Notes: generated by a model from the sequence alone, not told the origin. A stretch of DNA of 64,000 nt from Flavobacteriaceae bacterium UBA1903 (GCA_002337605.1 DDGL01000014.1:395965-459964), one strand, 5' to 3'. Counted from the first letter of the stretch, positions 45,148-54,163 are shown. Program-made: numbers and translations.

Positions 45148-45764
45148 GCTGAAACTTCCTCTTTACTTTTCTTCGGAAATGCCTTCTTATTAAAAATTAC
45201 AAGCAATACCAATCCTATACTTATGGCAGAGTCTGCTATGTTAAACACCGGGTCGAAAAACGTGAAGTACGTTCCGCCCCAAAACGGGATCCACTCTGGC
45301 AACACTCCTTCCCACAAAGGGAAATAGAGCATATCTACCACTTTACCGTGAAATAATGTTCCGTAGCCACCTTCAGCAGGCATAAACGTTGCTACCTGAC
45401 TGGTACTGTCGTTAAAAATAAGGCCATAAAAAACAGAGTCTATAATATTCCCCATGGCACCTGCAAAAATGAGCGCAATAGAAACAATAAGTACCCGTGA
45501 TGCATTCTTACGAACTGAATCCCACAACCAATAGCCAATCCCTACAATTGCAATCAAGCGAAACAGCGTTAAAAAAAGCTTTCCATACTGTCCCGGAATT
45601 TTGGCACCCCATGCCATGCCTTCATTTTCAATGAAATGAATTTTAAACCAGGAAAACACATCAAAACCATCCCCAATAATAAAGGTAGTCTTGATATAAA
45701 TTTTTGAAACCTGATCTATAAGTAAGATCAGGATAATAATCGCTATGGCTTTTTTTAAGGACAT
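45144..45764 (-). CDS. lspA: Lipoprotein signal peptidase II
   Basis: This 206-residue protein has four membrane helices and the LspA motifs: LIDQVSKI, FIENEGMAWG, AGAMGNIIDSVFYG, and catalytic Asp144 in KVVDMLYF and Asp178 in FNIADSAI. It cleaves the signal peptide of prolipoproteins in the inner membrane; many lipoproteins in this window are presumable substrates. It has a somewhat extended loop between helices 3 and 4, as in other Bacteroidota. In flavobacteria lspA is commonly next to dksA and ileS, but here those lie about 14.5 kb away. Confidence 0.96.
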   Translation of the reverse strand: MSLKKAIAIIILILLIDQVSKIYIKTTFIIGDGFDVFSWFKIHFIENEGMAWGAKIPGQYGKLFLTLFRLIAIVGIGYWLWDSVRKNASRVLIVSIALIFAGAMGNIIDSVFYGLIFNDSTSQVATFMPAEGGYGTLFHGKVVDMLYFPLWEGVLPEWIPFWGGTYFTFFDPVFNIADSAISIGLVLLVIFNKKAFPKKSKEEVSA

Positions 45765-45799
45765 TCTTTAACTAATTGAAGGTGCAAAAATAAAGAATA

Positions 45800-46486
45800 T
45801 TATTGGGTTTGTTGCAGGGTAATATCGCCGTGTATACTTTCGGCAAAAATGGCAAAGATTCCCGTAGTTCCCAGATTGGTTTTAACTGTTCCGTAGGTAG
45901 TTTCAGCTTCAGCAACGGTCGTGTTATTGTCTACAAGTACCATAATATTCCCAACATTGGTTTTAAGAGTGGCATCTCCATTAAACGTATGTACAGCACA
46001 ATTTTTATCTTCAATATCTATATGTAAAGATCTGAAGGTTCCTTTAGCATACACACCAGCTGTATTTGAAGCAATAGAAACAAATAGGTTTTCTGGAATT
46101 GTAATAAGCACTTCTACGCTTATAATTTTATGTGCCGAAAGTTTATCGTTATACCCTTTTGCAAGGGGCCAGGAGCCAAAGCCAAGTGATAATTGGTTTC
46201 CCTGTATTTGTTCCCTGATCACTATTTCTTCAGATGTTTCACCTTCCAGATGCACGTTTACTGAAATATATTCAACGTTTGAAGCATGTATTTTCAGGGT
46301 ATGCACGCCATTGCCATCAATCAGTATGTTCTCAACTCCTTCAGCAAAATAGGTTCTGGAAAGGTCTTTTTGTGAATAGCCTTCAACCGAAATCACGAAA
46401 AAAAAGATACTACAGAAAAGATATTTAGTAGCTTTATGATAGATAAGTTTCAATTTTAACAAATTAGAATAATTAAATTTATTCAA
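45800..46486 (-). CDS. DUF4097-like secreted beta-repeat protein
   Basis: This 228-residue protein has a hydrophobic N-terminal signal ending in VISVEGYSQ. The longest start is TTG at 46486; TTG at 46453 gives a better-shaped signal (MKLIYHKATKYLFCSIFFF). The mature part is repeating short beta strands (VEYISVNVHLEG, AGVYAKGTFRSLHIDIED, TTYGTVKTNLG), resembling the DUF4097/GIN-type adhesin fold. Function is unknown. It lies 35 nt upstream of lspA on the same strand and is divergent from the cytochrome operon, separated by 48 nt of AT-rich DNA. Confidence 0.65.
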   Translation of the reverse strand: MNKFNYSNLLKLKLIYHKATKYLFCSIFFFVISVEGYSQKDLSRTYFAEGVENILIDGNGVHTLKIHASNVEYISVNVHLEGETSEEIVIREQIQGNQLSLGFGSWPLAKGYNDKLSAHKIISVEVLITIPENLFVSIASNTAGVYAKGTFRSLHIDIEDKNCAVHTFNGDATLKTNVGNIMVLVDNNTTVAEAETTYGTVKTNLGTTGIFAIFAESIHGDITLQQTQ

Positions 46487-46534
46487 TAATAAATAAATTG
46501 TTGGTTAGTTTACTATATATAAATCATTTTTAGT

Positions 46535-47356
46535 TTGAATAAAACCGTACATACTATTTACCTATGGACTATGGCGCTAATCGTAATTGTCGTTGCCATC
46601 TACCTTGGCTATACAGGATATAGCTATTACAGTACGCCTTTGGAAGAACGCTTTTACCACCCCCGCCACAGTTGGTTTAAACCCAGCGGGCTCTTCGGGC
46701 AAGGGTTAGGCGTAATTGGCACCTTTCTTATTTTCTTTGGGGTTTCCATCTATATACTCCATAAACGTTATACAATTCTGGGTAAATGGGTGCGCTTAAA
46801 GTACCTGCTAGAGTTTCATATTTTTTTATGCAGTTTAGGTCCGGTATTAATTTTATACCATACGGCATTTAAGTTTGGAGGTATTGTGTCTATTGCATTT
46901 TGGAGTATGGTAGCCGTCGTTGCCAGTGGTGTGATAGGCCGGTTTTTATATTTACAAATTCCACGTACCATTGAGGGAAGGGAGTTAAGCCTTCAAGAAG
47001 TAAAAAATTCCCAAACCGATATACAGACGGTACTTTCTGAAAAGTACCATATAGACGAAGAGAGTGCGATTCAGTTTTTAAATTTTATTGACAAAAGCAA
47101 AGGGGTAACAGTGACTAAAAGTGATTTAAAAAAATCTCTTGTTAACCATCAGGTCCCTAAAACCGAGCAGCGCAAAATTTTTTCTATGGTAAAAAAAGAA
47201 CACTCTCTTTCAAAGAAAATCGTGCGTTTGGAGCAAATGAAAAAATTATTTCGGTACTGGCACGTTGCACATATGCCTTTTGCTCTTATTATGCTCGTAA
47301 TTGTTGTTGTACATGTAATTGTGGCATTTACGTTTGGGTACCGTTGGATATTTTAA
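46535..47356 (+). CDS. Integral membrane cytochrome b-like protein
   Basis: This 273-residue protein has about five membrane helices. Histidines suited to bis-His heme ligation lie in or at the membrane: H95 (EFHIFL), H109 (LYHTAF), H243/H246 (YWHVAHMPFA) and H260 (VVVHVIVAF). A roughly 100-residue cytosolic segment separates helices 4 and 5. It is not a named family to me; di-heme quinol- or ferric-reductase-like membrane cytochromes are the closest picture. It is the first of six genes with gaps of 2-6 nt or overlaps, followed by an NAD(P)H/FAD/Fe-S protein. It is therefore probably the inner-membrane electron carrier of the cluster. TTG start. Confidence 0.78.
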   Translation: MNKTVHTIYLWTMALIVIVVAIYLGYTGYSYYSTPLEERFYHPRHSWFKPSGLFGQGLGVIGTFLIFFGVSIYILHKRYTILGKWVRLKYLLEFHIFLCSLGPVLILYHTAFKFGGIVSIAFWSMVAVVASGVIGRFLYLQIPRTIEGRELSLQEVKNSQTDIQTVLSEKYHIDEESAIQFLNFIDKSKGVTVTKSDLKKSLVNHQVPKTEQRKIFSMVKKEHSLSKKIVRLEQMKKLFRYWHVAHMPFALIMLVIVVVHVIVAFTFGYRWIF

Positions 47357-47359
47357 GAT

Positions 47360-48697
47360 ATGGATTCAATTTTTCTAGAACAACTTATTACCTACGGAAC
47401 AGTATTCCTGTTTTGCGCAGCCATCATCTTTTTTTACCTTCGGAAAAAGAGCAGAACCTCGAAACAAACCCTCGAAAAAGTAGCAACTGCTAAAGAAGAA
47501 GGGTTATACGAACCCGTCTCCTTACACCCCTACATAGACCCTAACGCCTGCATTGGAAGTGGCGCGTGCATTAAAGCCTGCCCAGAAAAGGACATCTTAG
47601 GAATGGTAAACGGGCAAGCACAAGCTGTTAATGCCTCTAACTGCGTAGGCCATGGAGCATGTTTTCATGCCTGTCCTGTTGAGGCAATTTCTTTACGGAT
47701 TGGTACCGAAAAGCGAGGTGTAGACCTTCCACATGTAAATGAGAATTTCGAAACCAATATGAAAGGTATCTATATCGCCGGAGAACTGGGCGGAATGGGA
47801 CTCATTAAAAATAGTGTTGAACAAGGCCAGCAGGCTATAGACAGCATTCTAAAGAATAAAAAACGAAACGTTGAAGGAGCTATAGACGTAGCCATTGTAG
47901 GTGCAGGACCTGCAGGGATTTCGGCAACTTTAGCAGCGAAAAAACACGGGTTAACCAGTGTTACCCTGGAACAGGACTCCCTGGGAGGTACGGTTTTTAC
48001 CTTTCCACGTTCAAAAGTTGTGATGACTTCACCTATGAGCCTTCCGCTGCATGGAAAGGCAAAATTATATGATACCTCCAAAGCCGAATTATTGGAACTT
48101 TGGGAAAAAGTAATTGAGGAGCATGACATTGAAATTGTAGAAAATACGAAAGTAGAAAATATCTTTCCCCAGGAAAATGGCACCTTCAAACTGGTGACTA
48201 ATACGAATACCGAACATCTTGCCAACAATGTATTGCTCGCTATTGGCAGACGTGGTAGCCCAAGAAAATTAGGAGTTCCTGGTGAAGACACCCAAAAAGT
48301 AGCCTACCGTCTGCTGGAACCTGAGTTTATTTCAGATAAAAAAATCATCGTTGTAGGCGGTGGAGATTCTGCGATAGAATCTGCTTTGTTGCTGAAAGAT
48401 GAAAATGAGGTTATTCTTTCCTACCGAAAAGACAAATTTTCAAGATTAAAACCTAAGAATAAGGAAAAAATACTCCAGGCCGAAGAAGACAACAGTATTT
48501 CTATTATTTTTAATTCAAATTTAGTGAGTATAAATCCGGACACTATTCTCCTGAAGCTAGAAGACGAGACCACCAAGGAATATAAAAATGATTTGGTATA
48601 CATCTTTGCTGGAGGGGAACTTCCAACAACTTTCCTAGAAAAAGCTGGCGTGGAGGTCACCAAGAGATTTGGATATACTGTAAAAAAACACCGTTAA
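47360..48697 (+). CDS. NAD(P)H-FAD oxidoreductase with N-terminal anchor and 2Fe-S-type ferredoxin domain
   Basis: This 445-residue protein has an N-terminal membrane helix (about 11-27). A ferredoxin-like domain follows, with motifs CIGSGACIKACP (C64, C70, C74) and CVGHGACFHACP (C95, C101, C105). The second cysteine of each CxxCxxCxxxCP motif is Ser67 or His98. Next comes a segment GIYIAGELGGMGLIKNSVEQG, then a thioredoxin-reductase-like fold with FAD site GAGPAG (181-186) and NAD(P) site VVGGGDSAIE (331-340). No redox CxxC of thioredoxin reductase is present. It should pass electrons from NAD(P)H to the co-encoded cytochrome b or cytochromes; the direction is inferred. It is 3 nt after the cytochrome b gene. 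Confidence 0.85.
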   Translation: MDSIFLEQLITYGTVFLFCAAIIFFYLRKKSRTSKQTLEKVATAKEEGLYEPVSLHPYIDPNACIGSGACIKACPEKDILGMVNGQAQAVNASNCVGHGACFHACPVEAISLRIGTEKRGVDLPHVNENFETNMKGIYIAGELGGMGLIKNSVEQGQQAIDSILKNKKRNVEGAIDVAIVGAGPAGISATLAAKKHGLTSVTLEQDSLGGTVFTFPRSKVVMTSPMSLPLHGKAKLYDTSKAELLELWEKVIEEHDIEIVENTKVENIFPQENGTFKLVTNTNTEHLANNVLLAIGRRGSPRKLGVPGEDTQKVAYRLLEPEFISDKKIIVVGGGDSAIESALLLKDENEVILSYRKDKFSRLKPKNKEKILQAEEDNSISIIFNSNLVSINPDTILLKLEDETTKEYKNDLVYIFAGGELPTTFLEKAGVEVTKRFGYTVKKHR

Positions 48698-48699
48698 TT

Positions 48700-50532
48700 G
48701 TGAAGGTAAAGGCAACATACTTATTAGCACTGCTTCTATTGGGAGCTAGTAGTATGTTCGCCCAGATTTCCCCGGGAGATCTCACGAAAGCACACAGCAA
48801 GCTCGAAGGGATGAGCAATTGTACCCTTTGCCATGAACTGGGTTCAAAAGTTTCAGACAGCAAGTGTCTCGACTGCCATAATGAGATTGAATCGTTGCTC
48901 AATCAAAATCGTGGTTTTCATGCCAATACATCTGTAAAAAATCAGAATTGTTTCACATGCCACAGTGAGCACCATGGCCGTAACTTTGATATGATTCGGT
49001 TTGACCAAAATAATTTTAACCACGACCGAGCAGGGTACAGATTAGAAGGGGCACACGCTGCTGTCGATTGCCGGGCATGTCACAATGCTGAAAATATTTC
49101 AGACCCTGAGCTAAAAAGAGATACCGATACTTTTTTGGGACTTGACCAACAATGCTTGTCCTGTCATACCGATTTTCACCAAGGCACCTTAGCTACAGAT
49201 TGCCTCCAATGCCACAATATGGAGGGTTTTACACCTGTAACTAAATTTAATCACGAAACCGCAGACTACAAATTGCGCGGGCAACATTTGGTAGTAGATT
49301 GTAAAGAATGTCACCAAACTACTGTTAAAAATGGCAAAGAGTTTCAGCAATTCTCAAACCTTGCTTTTAACGATTGTAAAGCATGCCACCAGGATGTACA
49401 CAACGGAAATCTGCCTGGACAATGTAAACAATGTCATGTAGAAAATGGCTTCGATATTTTTATGGGGAAAGGGAATTTTAATCACACAGTTACAGATTTC
49501 GACTTAAACGGAAGCCACAAAACCATCGACTGTTTTGCCTGTCACGCTAACACCAGTAATGTAGCTTCAATATTTCAGGATAGAAACAATGTAGCCGAAA
49601 ACAACTGCGTAGCCTGCCATACCGACCCCCACGACAATAAATTTGGACAGGATTGTGCCAAATGCCATAACGAAGAAAGTTTTCTGGCACTAAACAATAT
49701 GGACTTTTTCGACCATTCGGTAACCGATTATCCCCTGGAAGGGAATCACCAGGGAGTAGATTGCCGGTCTTGTCATACCGAGAATTTTTCAGCCCCTATC
49801 GATTTTTCTGAATGTAAAAATTGCCATGCAGATTATCACAATGGAGATTTCACTGAAAGCGGCATCACACCGGACTGCAAGGAGTGTCACAGTCTGGAAA
49901 AGGGCTTCGAGTTTACCTTATTCACCATAGACGACCATCAGAAATCTGATTTTCCGTTGGAAGGCGCGCATGTGGCAACTCCTTGTTTTGCTTGTCACGT
50001 AAGCGAAGATGATCCAACGTGGCAGTTTGCCAATATGGGAACGAACTGTATCGATTGTCATACCAACATTCACGAAGGTTTTATTGCTGAAAAATACTTC
50101 CCAGAAAACGATTGCGCTTCTTGCCATAGTAGTGATGCATGGACAACCGTTAGCTTTGACCATACAACGACCAATTGGCCTCTCACAGGAGCCCACCAAA
50201 ATGTTTCTTGTAGAGCGTGTCACTTTGAAAATTCAGGAAATACAGCGGATTTTTCGCAAAAATTCAGTAATTTAGATACCAATTGTGTTTCTTGCCACGA
50301 GAATGTTCATGATGATTCTTTCGCCATAAATGGCATAACTGAGTGTTCCCGCTGTCATGTAACCACAAGCTGGTTTCCTGAAAAATTTGACCATAGCACA
50401 ACCCGTTTTCCTTTAGAGGGCAGACACGCTAAAATTGATTGCAGGGCTTGTCATGAGTTAAACAATGAAAAGGGCGAAACTACCGTTGTATATAGACTAA
50501 ATAAGCTAGATTGCATAGACTGCCATTTATAG
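48700..50532 (+). CDS. Secreted multiheme cytochrome c with 23 CxxCH motifs
   Basis: This 610-residue protein has a signal peptide (MKVKATYLLALLLLGASSMFAQ) and 23 CxxCH heme-attachment sites. Three lie in the N-terminal part. Seven modules of about 70 residues follow, each with an F(N/D)HxxTxFPLxGxH-x4-CxxCH core, a CxxCHxDxHxG heme and a third CxxCH. Free histidines in each module fit bis-His ligation. The seventh module ends after its second heme at the C-terminus (DCIDCHL). The family is cytochrome c3/multiheme-like, and a periplasmic electron wire is inferred. GTG start 2 nt after the oxidoreductase gene. Its stop overlaps the next cytochrome gene. Confidence 0.93.
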   Translation: MKVKATYLLALLLLGASSMFAQISPGDLTKAHSKLEGMSNCTLCHELGSKVSDSKCLDCHNEIESLLNQNRGFHANTSVKNQNCFTCHSEHHGRNFDMIRFDQNNFNHDRAGYRLEGAHAAVDCRACHNAENISDPELKRDTDTFLGLDQQCLSCHTDFHQGTLATDCLQCHNMEGFTPVTKFNHETADYKLRGQHLVVDCKECHQTTVKNGKEFQQFSNLAFNDCKACHQDVHNGNLPGQCKQCHVENGFDIFMGKGNFNHTVTDFDLNGSHKTIDCFACHANTSNVASIFQDRNNVAENNCVACHTDPHDNKFGQDCAKCHNEESFLALNNMDFFDHSVTDYPLEGNHQGVDCRSCHTENFSAPIDFSECKNCHADYHNGDFTESGITPDCKECHSLEKGFEFTLFTIDDHQKSDFPLEGAHVATPCFACHVSEDDPTWQFANMGTNCIDCHTNIHEGFIAEKYFPENDCASCHSSDAWTTVSFDHTTTNWPLTGAHQNVSCRACHFENSGNTADFSQKFSNLDTNCVSCHENVHDDSFAINGITECSRCHVTTSWFPEKFDHSTTRFPLEGRHAKIDCRACHELNNEKGETTVVYRLNKLDCIDCHL

Positions 50533-51737
50533 TGCTTTGTTTTTTCTCCACAGTATTTTTGTGGGGACAGTCCCCACACGGCTCCAACTTAAAAATAGAT
50601 TGCGCTTCCTGTCATAATCCCGGAGGATGGGAGATAGATCTTGAAGCCTTACAGTTTGATCATAGTATCACAGATTTTGAACTTGATGGGACCCACGCAT
50701 TGGTAGATTGCAAGTCTTGTCATACCGACTTGGTTTTTGACAGCACCCCTACCGATTGTTTTTCCTGCCATACCGACGTGCATGCACAGAGTGTTGGAAA
50801 CGATTGTGTACGGTGCCACACCACCGATACCTGGCTGGTATTTGAAATTCCGGAGCTACATGAACAAAATGGGTTTCCACTTATTGGAGCACATAGTAAT
50901 TTAAGTTGTATAGAATGCCATACCCTTGAAAGCAGCTTAATTTTTAACAGACTAGGTAACGAATGTATAGAATGCCACCGCGACGATTATTTTGCAACCC
51001 AAAGCCCAAATCACGCCATGGCAGGGTTTTCTACAGACTGTTTTGAGTGCCATGATCCATTAGGGTTTGGGTGGGATGGAGCCAATGTGCTACACGATTT
51101 CTTTCCTCTTACCAAAGGCCACGATATACAAGACTGTAGTGCCTGTCACAATGTAAATAACTTTAGTGATATTTCAGCAGATTGCTTTGCGTGCCACATG
51201 GATGATTATGCAATGGCACAAAATCCAAATCACCAAAGTGGCAACTTTCCAACAGACTGTGCTTCGTGCCACACTACCGATATAGGCTGGATGCCTGCAC
51301 TTGTAGACCATGATTTTTTTCCACTTACATCGGGACATGATATTCAAGATTGTAACGCCTGCCATCAAAACGGTAATTTCAACAATACCCCAACCGATTG
51401 TTTTGCGTGCCATATGCAGGATTACAATCAAACAACGAATCCAAATCACCAAGCAGCGAATTTCCCTACAGATTGTGCTTCATGCCACACCACAAATCCA
51501 GGATGGATGCCAGCATCTTTTGATCACGACACTAAATTTTTTCCGATTTATAGTGGCAAACATGAAGGTGTTTGGAACTCATGTACAGATTGCCACATGG
51601 CACCCAACAACTTTGCAATTTTCGATTGCTTAAACTGTCATCCTGCTGGAGAAATGGCAGACGAGCATGACGATGTGAATGGATATGTATACCAAAGCAA
51701 CGCATGCTTTCAATGCCACCCGCAAGGAGAAGAATAA
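50511..51737 (+). CDS. Secreted multiheme cytochrome c with 16 CxxCH motifs
   Basis: This 408-residue protein has 16 CxxCH sites behind a signal peptide. TTG at 50511 gives MHRLPFIVLCFFSTVFLWGQ and overlaps the upstream gene by 22 nt. GTG at 50532 overlaps by 1 nt but gives a shorter signal lacking positive charge. The first heme (IDCASCHNPGGW) has the sequence of a third heme of the upstream protein's module and is followed by FDHSITDFELDGTH, so the module register continues across the gene boundary. Residues about 210-345 contain two closely similar copies of a 65-residue unit (HDFFPLT(K/S)GHDIQDC). It is probably the second segment of the electron wire. Confidence 0.92.
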   Translation: MHRLPFIVLCFFSTVFLWGQSPHGSNLKIDCASCHNPGGWEIDLEALQFDHSITDFELDGTHALVDCKSCHTDLVFDSTPTDCFSCHTDVHAQSVGNDCVRCHTTDTWLVFEIPELHEQNGFPLIGAHSNLSCIECHTLESSLIFNRLGNECIECHRDDYFATQSPNHAMAGFSTDCFECHDPLGFGWDGANVLHDFFPLTKGHDIQDCSACHNVNNFSDISADCFACHMDDYAMAQNPNHQSGNFPTDCASCHTTDIGWMPALVDHDFFPLTSGHDIQDCNACHQNGNFNNTPTDCFACHMQDYNQTTNPNHQAANFPTDCASCHTTNPGWMPASFDHDTKFFPIYSGKHEGVWNSCTDCHMAPNNFAIFDCLNCHPAGEMADEHDDVNGYVYQSNACFQCHPQGEE

Positions 51738-51743
51738 TCTAAA

Positions 51744-53351
51744 ATGAAGAAACTTTTTAGCTGCATACTGTTTTTTGGTTTTGCATTAGGCGTTTTGGCG
51801 CAGGATGCGACTGAAAGTGTACATGGTACAGTAACGTTTGTGACTTCAAATAACGTGTATGTTCGCTTTGATACCACTGAAGATATTAACGTTGGAGATG
51901 TGCTTAAATTCAATGAAACAGATTGCTTAAAAGTAACCAGTTTATCTTCAACTTCAGCTGTATGTACACTACTAAACGACTGCTCTGTAACTAAAGATGA
52001 TACCGTTACAGCAACTATTTCAAAAAAAACACCGAACAAGACGACACCTGAAATTACCGAAACAAATACAATTGATGAAGAAGTACCCAAGACAACAGTT
52101 GACGTAACCCCCGAATATTCAGAGGAAGAGTCACTCTATAAAGAGAATATCCGCGGAAGGGTCTCAGTGGCAAGCTATAATTTGTCGTCAAATGTTCGGG
52201 AAAACAGAAACAGATTACAAGGGCGTTTTTCATTAACTGCCAACCATATTGGAGATTCAAAATTTTCGGTAGACTCGTATTTGGCCTACCGGAGCATCCT
52301 CTCTTCCCCTGAAGACTATGATGCTCGTACCAGCATTTTTAATGTATACAATCTCAACGTTCGGTATGATGCATTACCAGATCTTTCCATCACCGCCGGA
52401 CGAAAGATTAATCCCAAGGCGACTTCTCTTGGCGCCAATGATGGTTTAATGGTTGAAAAATACTTCGGAAAATTTTATGCAGGGATCATAGGTGGCTTCC
52501 GTCCAGATATATTTGACTATGGTTTTAACGGCGATTTATTGCAGTATGGAGGCTATTTCGGTATTGAAACCGATGCGAAAGAATTTTATAGCCAAACTAC
52601 CCTTGGCGCCATGGAACAGACCAACAATGGGGCTACAGATAGAAGGTATATTTATTTCCAGCACAACAGCACCATTGCCACCAATTTGAATCTTTTCAGT
52701 TCGATGGAATTGGACATTTTTGGGGGAGAAGAAGCTGGTTCACGTTTAACCAATTTGTATCTATCGGCTAGGTATCGCTTCAGCAAAGCGGTAAATGCAA
52801 TGATTTCATACGATAGTAGGAAACAGATCATTTATTACCAGACTTTTCAGACGCAATTGGAGCAGTTCCTGGATGATGATCTCGCTAGGCAAGGTATCAG
52901 GCTTCGGTTAAATGTACGACCTGCTAAAATTGTATGGCTGGGGGCAAGTTATAGTAACCGTTCCCAAAGTGACAGCCAAAACGAATCCAATAATATATAT
53001 GTGTACGCTACCCTTACTAAAATACCTGCAATTAGTGGTAGACTTAATGTGTCGTACAACAATAACACCTCCAGATACTTAACTAGTAACATTGCTTCAG
53101 TGCGGTACTCCAGAGCTATTGTAAAAGGAAAACTACAGGGGGATGTCTATTATAGAAATGCTAAGTACGCGTATGAAAACAGAGATGAAACCTTTGCGCA
53201 AAACTACTTTGGTGGTGGCATAAATTGGAGTATTTCTCGTACCTGGCAGTTTTCTGTAAACGGAGAGCTTTCTACCTTAAATGAAGAAAATAATTACCGC
53301 TTCTATACGCGGCTCACAAAAAGATTTTACAGCAAAAAGAAAAAAAGATAA
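51744..53351 (+). CDS. Outer-membrane beta-barrel protein of the cytochrome cluster
   Basis: This 535-residue protein has a signal peptide (MKKLFSCILFFGFALGVLAQ). A small SH3-like beta domain follows (about 25-95; VHGTVTFVTSNNVYVRF), then an acidic/Thr-rich linker (95-135). The last 390 residues show alternating amphipathic strands ending in FYTRLTKRFYSKKKKR. The strand pattern (RGRVSVASYNLS, RYIYFQHNSTIATNLNLF, GRLNVSYNNNTS) fits an outer-membrane barrel of roughly 16-20 strands. It is 6 nt behind the 16-heme cytochrome gene. By analogy with porin-cytochrome conduits it may sheathe a heme wire across the outer membrane; no sequence similarity to MtrB can be claimed from reading. Confidence 0.78.
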   Translation: MKKLFSCILFFGFALGVLAQDATESVHGTVTFVTSNNVYVRFDTTEDINVGDVLKFNETDCLKVTSLSSTSAVCTLLNDCSVTKDDTVTATISKKTPNKTTPEITETNTIDEEVPKTTVDVTPEYSEEESLYKENIRGRVSVASYNLSSNVRENRNRLQGRFSLTANHIGDSKFSVDSYLAYRSILSSPEDYDARTSIFNVYNLNVRYDALPDLSITAGRKINPKATSLGANDGLMVEKYFGKFYAGIIGGFRPDIFDYGFNGDLLQYGGYFGIETDAKEFYSQTTLGAMEQTNNGATDRRYIYFQHNSTIATNLNLFSSMELDIFGGEEAGSRLTNLYLSARYRFSKAVNAMISYDSRKQIIYYQTFQTQLEQFLDDDLARQGIRLRLNVRPAKIVWLGASYSNRSQSDSQNESNNIYVYATLTKIPAISGRLNVSYNNNTSRYLTSNIASVRYSRAIVKGKLQGDVYYRNAKYAYENRDETFAQNYFGGGINWSISRTWQFSVNGELSTLNEENNYRFYTRLTKRFYSKKKKR

Positions 53352-53353
53352 TT

Positions 53354-54163
53354 ATGAAGTTGAACATTTTATACGTAAGCATGGTAGTTGCCACAGTAAT
53401 CTCATGTAATAACGGACCAAAAGTTATTACGGCAACTACAAATGAAACCCCCGCAAACGTAAGTGACATTTTTACGGAAGAGGCTACAACAAATACCTCC
53501 CCCAACTTGATCCCTTCTTCCAGTGGAGGTTCGTTTACAGATAATCTACATACAGTAATATCCCAAAAAATCCTGGATACCAAAAAGTACGTGTATATTA
53601 ATGTGACCGAGGGTGGGAAATCGTTTTGGATTGCTACAGCTAAGCAACCCATAGACATTGGTAAAACCTATTATTACCGAAACCCATTGCTGAAAACAAA
53701 TTTTGAAAGCAGGGAACACAACCGTGTTTTTGATACCATTTACTTGGTTTCAAACCTGGTGTCACATAACCACGGTGCAGGAAATCTTACTGCAGATTTT
53801 TCTGAAACAAACACCAGTACAGAGACTTCTCAAAAACAAACCATAGAAACCCACACTAACAAGGTTATAGAGCATAAAGGTTCATTAAAAATTGCTGAAC
53901 TGGTCGCCAATCCAAAACAATACGAAGGAAAAACGGTTCAACTTTCAGGAAAAGTTGTAAAAGTAAACCCAAATATTATGAAACGTAATTGGTTGCATTT
54001 GCAAGATGGAAGCAAAGACGATTACGATTTGGTAGTGACAACAAACACCTTTGTTCCTGAAGGGCAGATCGTGACGTTGCGCGCCAATGTTACTTTAAAC
54101 AAAGACTTTGGAGCAGGCTATCGCTATGATCTTATCTTGGAAGACGGGGTTTTAATAGAATAG
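53354..54163 (+). CDS. OB-fold lipoprotein of the cytochrome cluster
   Basis: This 269-residue protein has a lipoprotein signal (cysteine in ATVISCNNGP). A low-complexity Thr/Asn/Glu/Ser linker follows, then a first beta domain (about 65-135; KYVYINVTEGGKSFWIATAK) and a C-terminal OB-fold (about 180-269; KTVQLSGKVVKVNPN, NWLHLQDGS). OB-fold domains of this secreted type accompany multiheme cytochromes in other bacteria as I recall, but their role is unclear. It is 2 nt after the barrel gene and is the last gene of the six-gene operon, converging with the cytochrome c synthase gene 5 nt away. Confidence 0.8.
   Translation: MKLNILYVSMVVATVISCNNGPKVITATTNETPANVSDIFTEEATTNTSPNLIPSSSGGSFTDNLHTVISQKILDTKKYVYINVTEGGKSFWIATAKQPIDIGKTYYYRNPLLKTNFESREHNRVFDTIYLVSNLVSHNHGAGNLTADFSETNTSTETSQKQTIETHTNKVIEHKGSLKIAELVANPKQYEGKTVQLSGKVVKVNPNIMKRNWLHLQDGSKDDYDLVVTTNTFVPEGQIVTLRANVTLNKDFGAGYRYDLILEDGVLIE

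Noticed and set aside
47770..48291. Minus-strand open frame of 173 codons inside the Fe-S flavoprotein gene
   Set aside because: The plus strand carries intact FAD and NAD(P) motifs in this stretch. The antisense product is Ser/Thr/Pro-rich with no recognisable feature.
47360..48697. Thioredoxin reductase
   Set aside because: The fold is similar but the redox-active CxxC is absent and a ferredoxin domain plus membrane anchor are added.
51130..51540. Possible frameshift or assembly error behind the split cytochromes
   Set aside because: The downstream protein has its own plausible signal peptide and both frames are open and heme-rich on either side, so two separate secreted proteins are more likely than a broken gene.
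48700..51737. Nitrite or sulfite reductase-type multiheme enzymes
   Set aside because: No CxxCK or other catalytic heme motif and no NrfA or sulfite reductase signature; all hemes are CxxCH in repeated wire-like modules.
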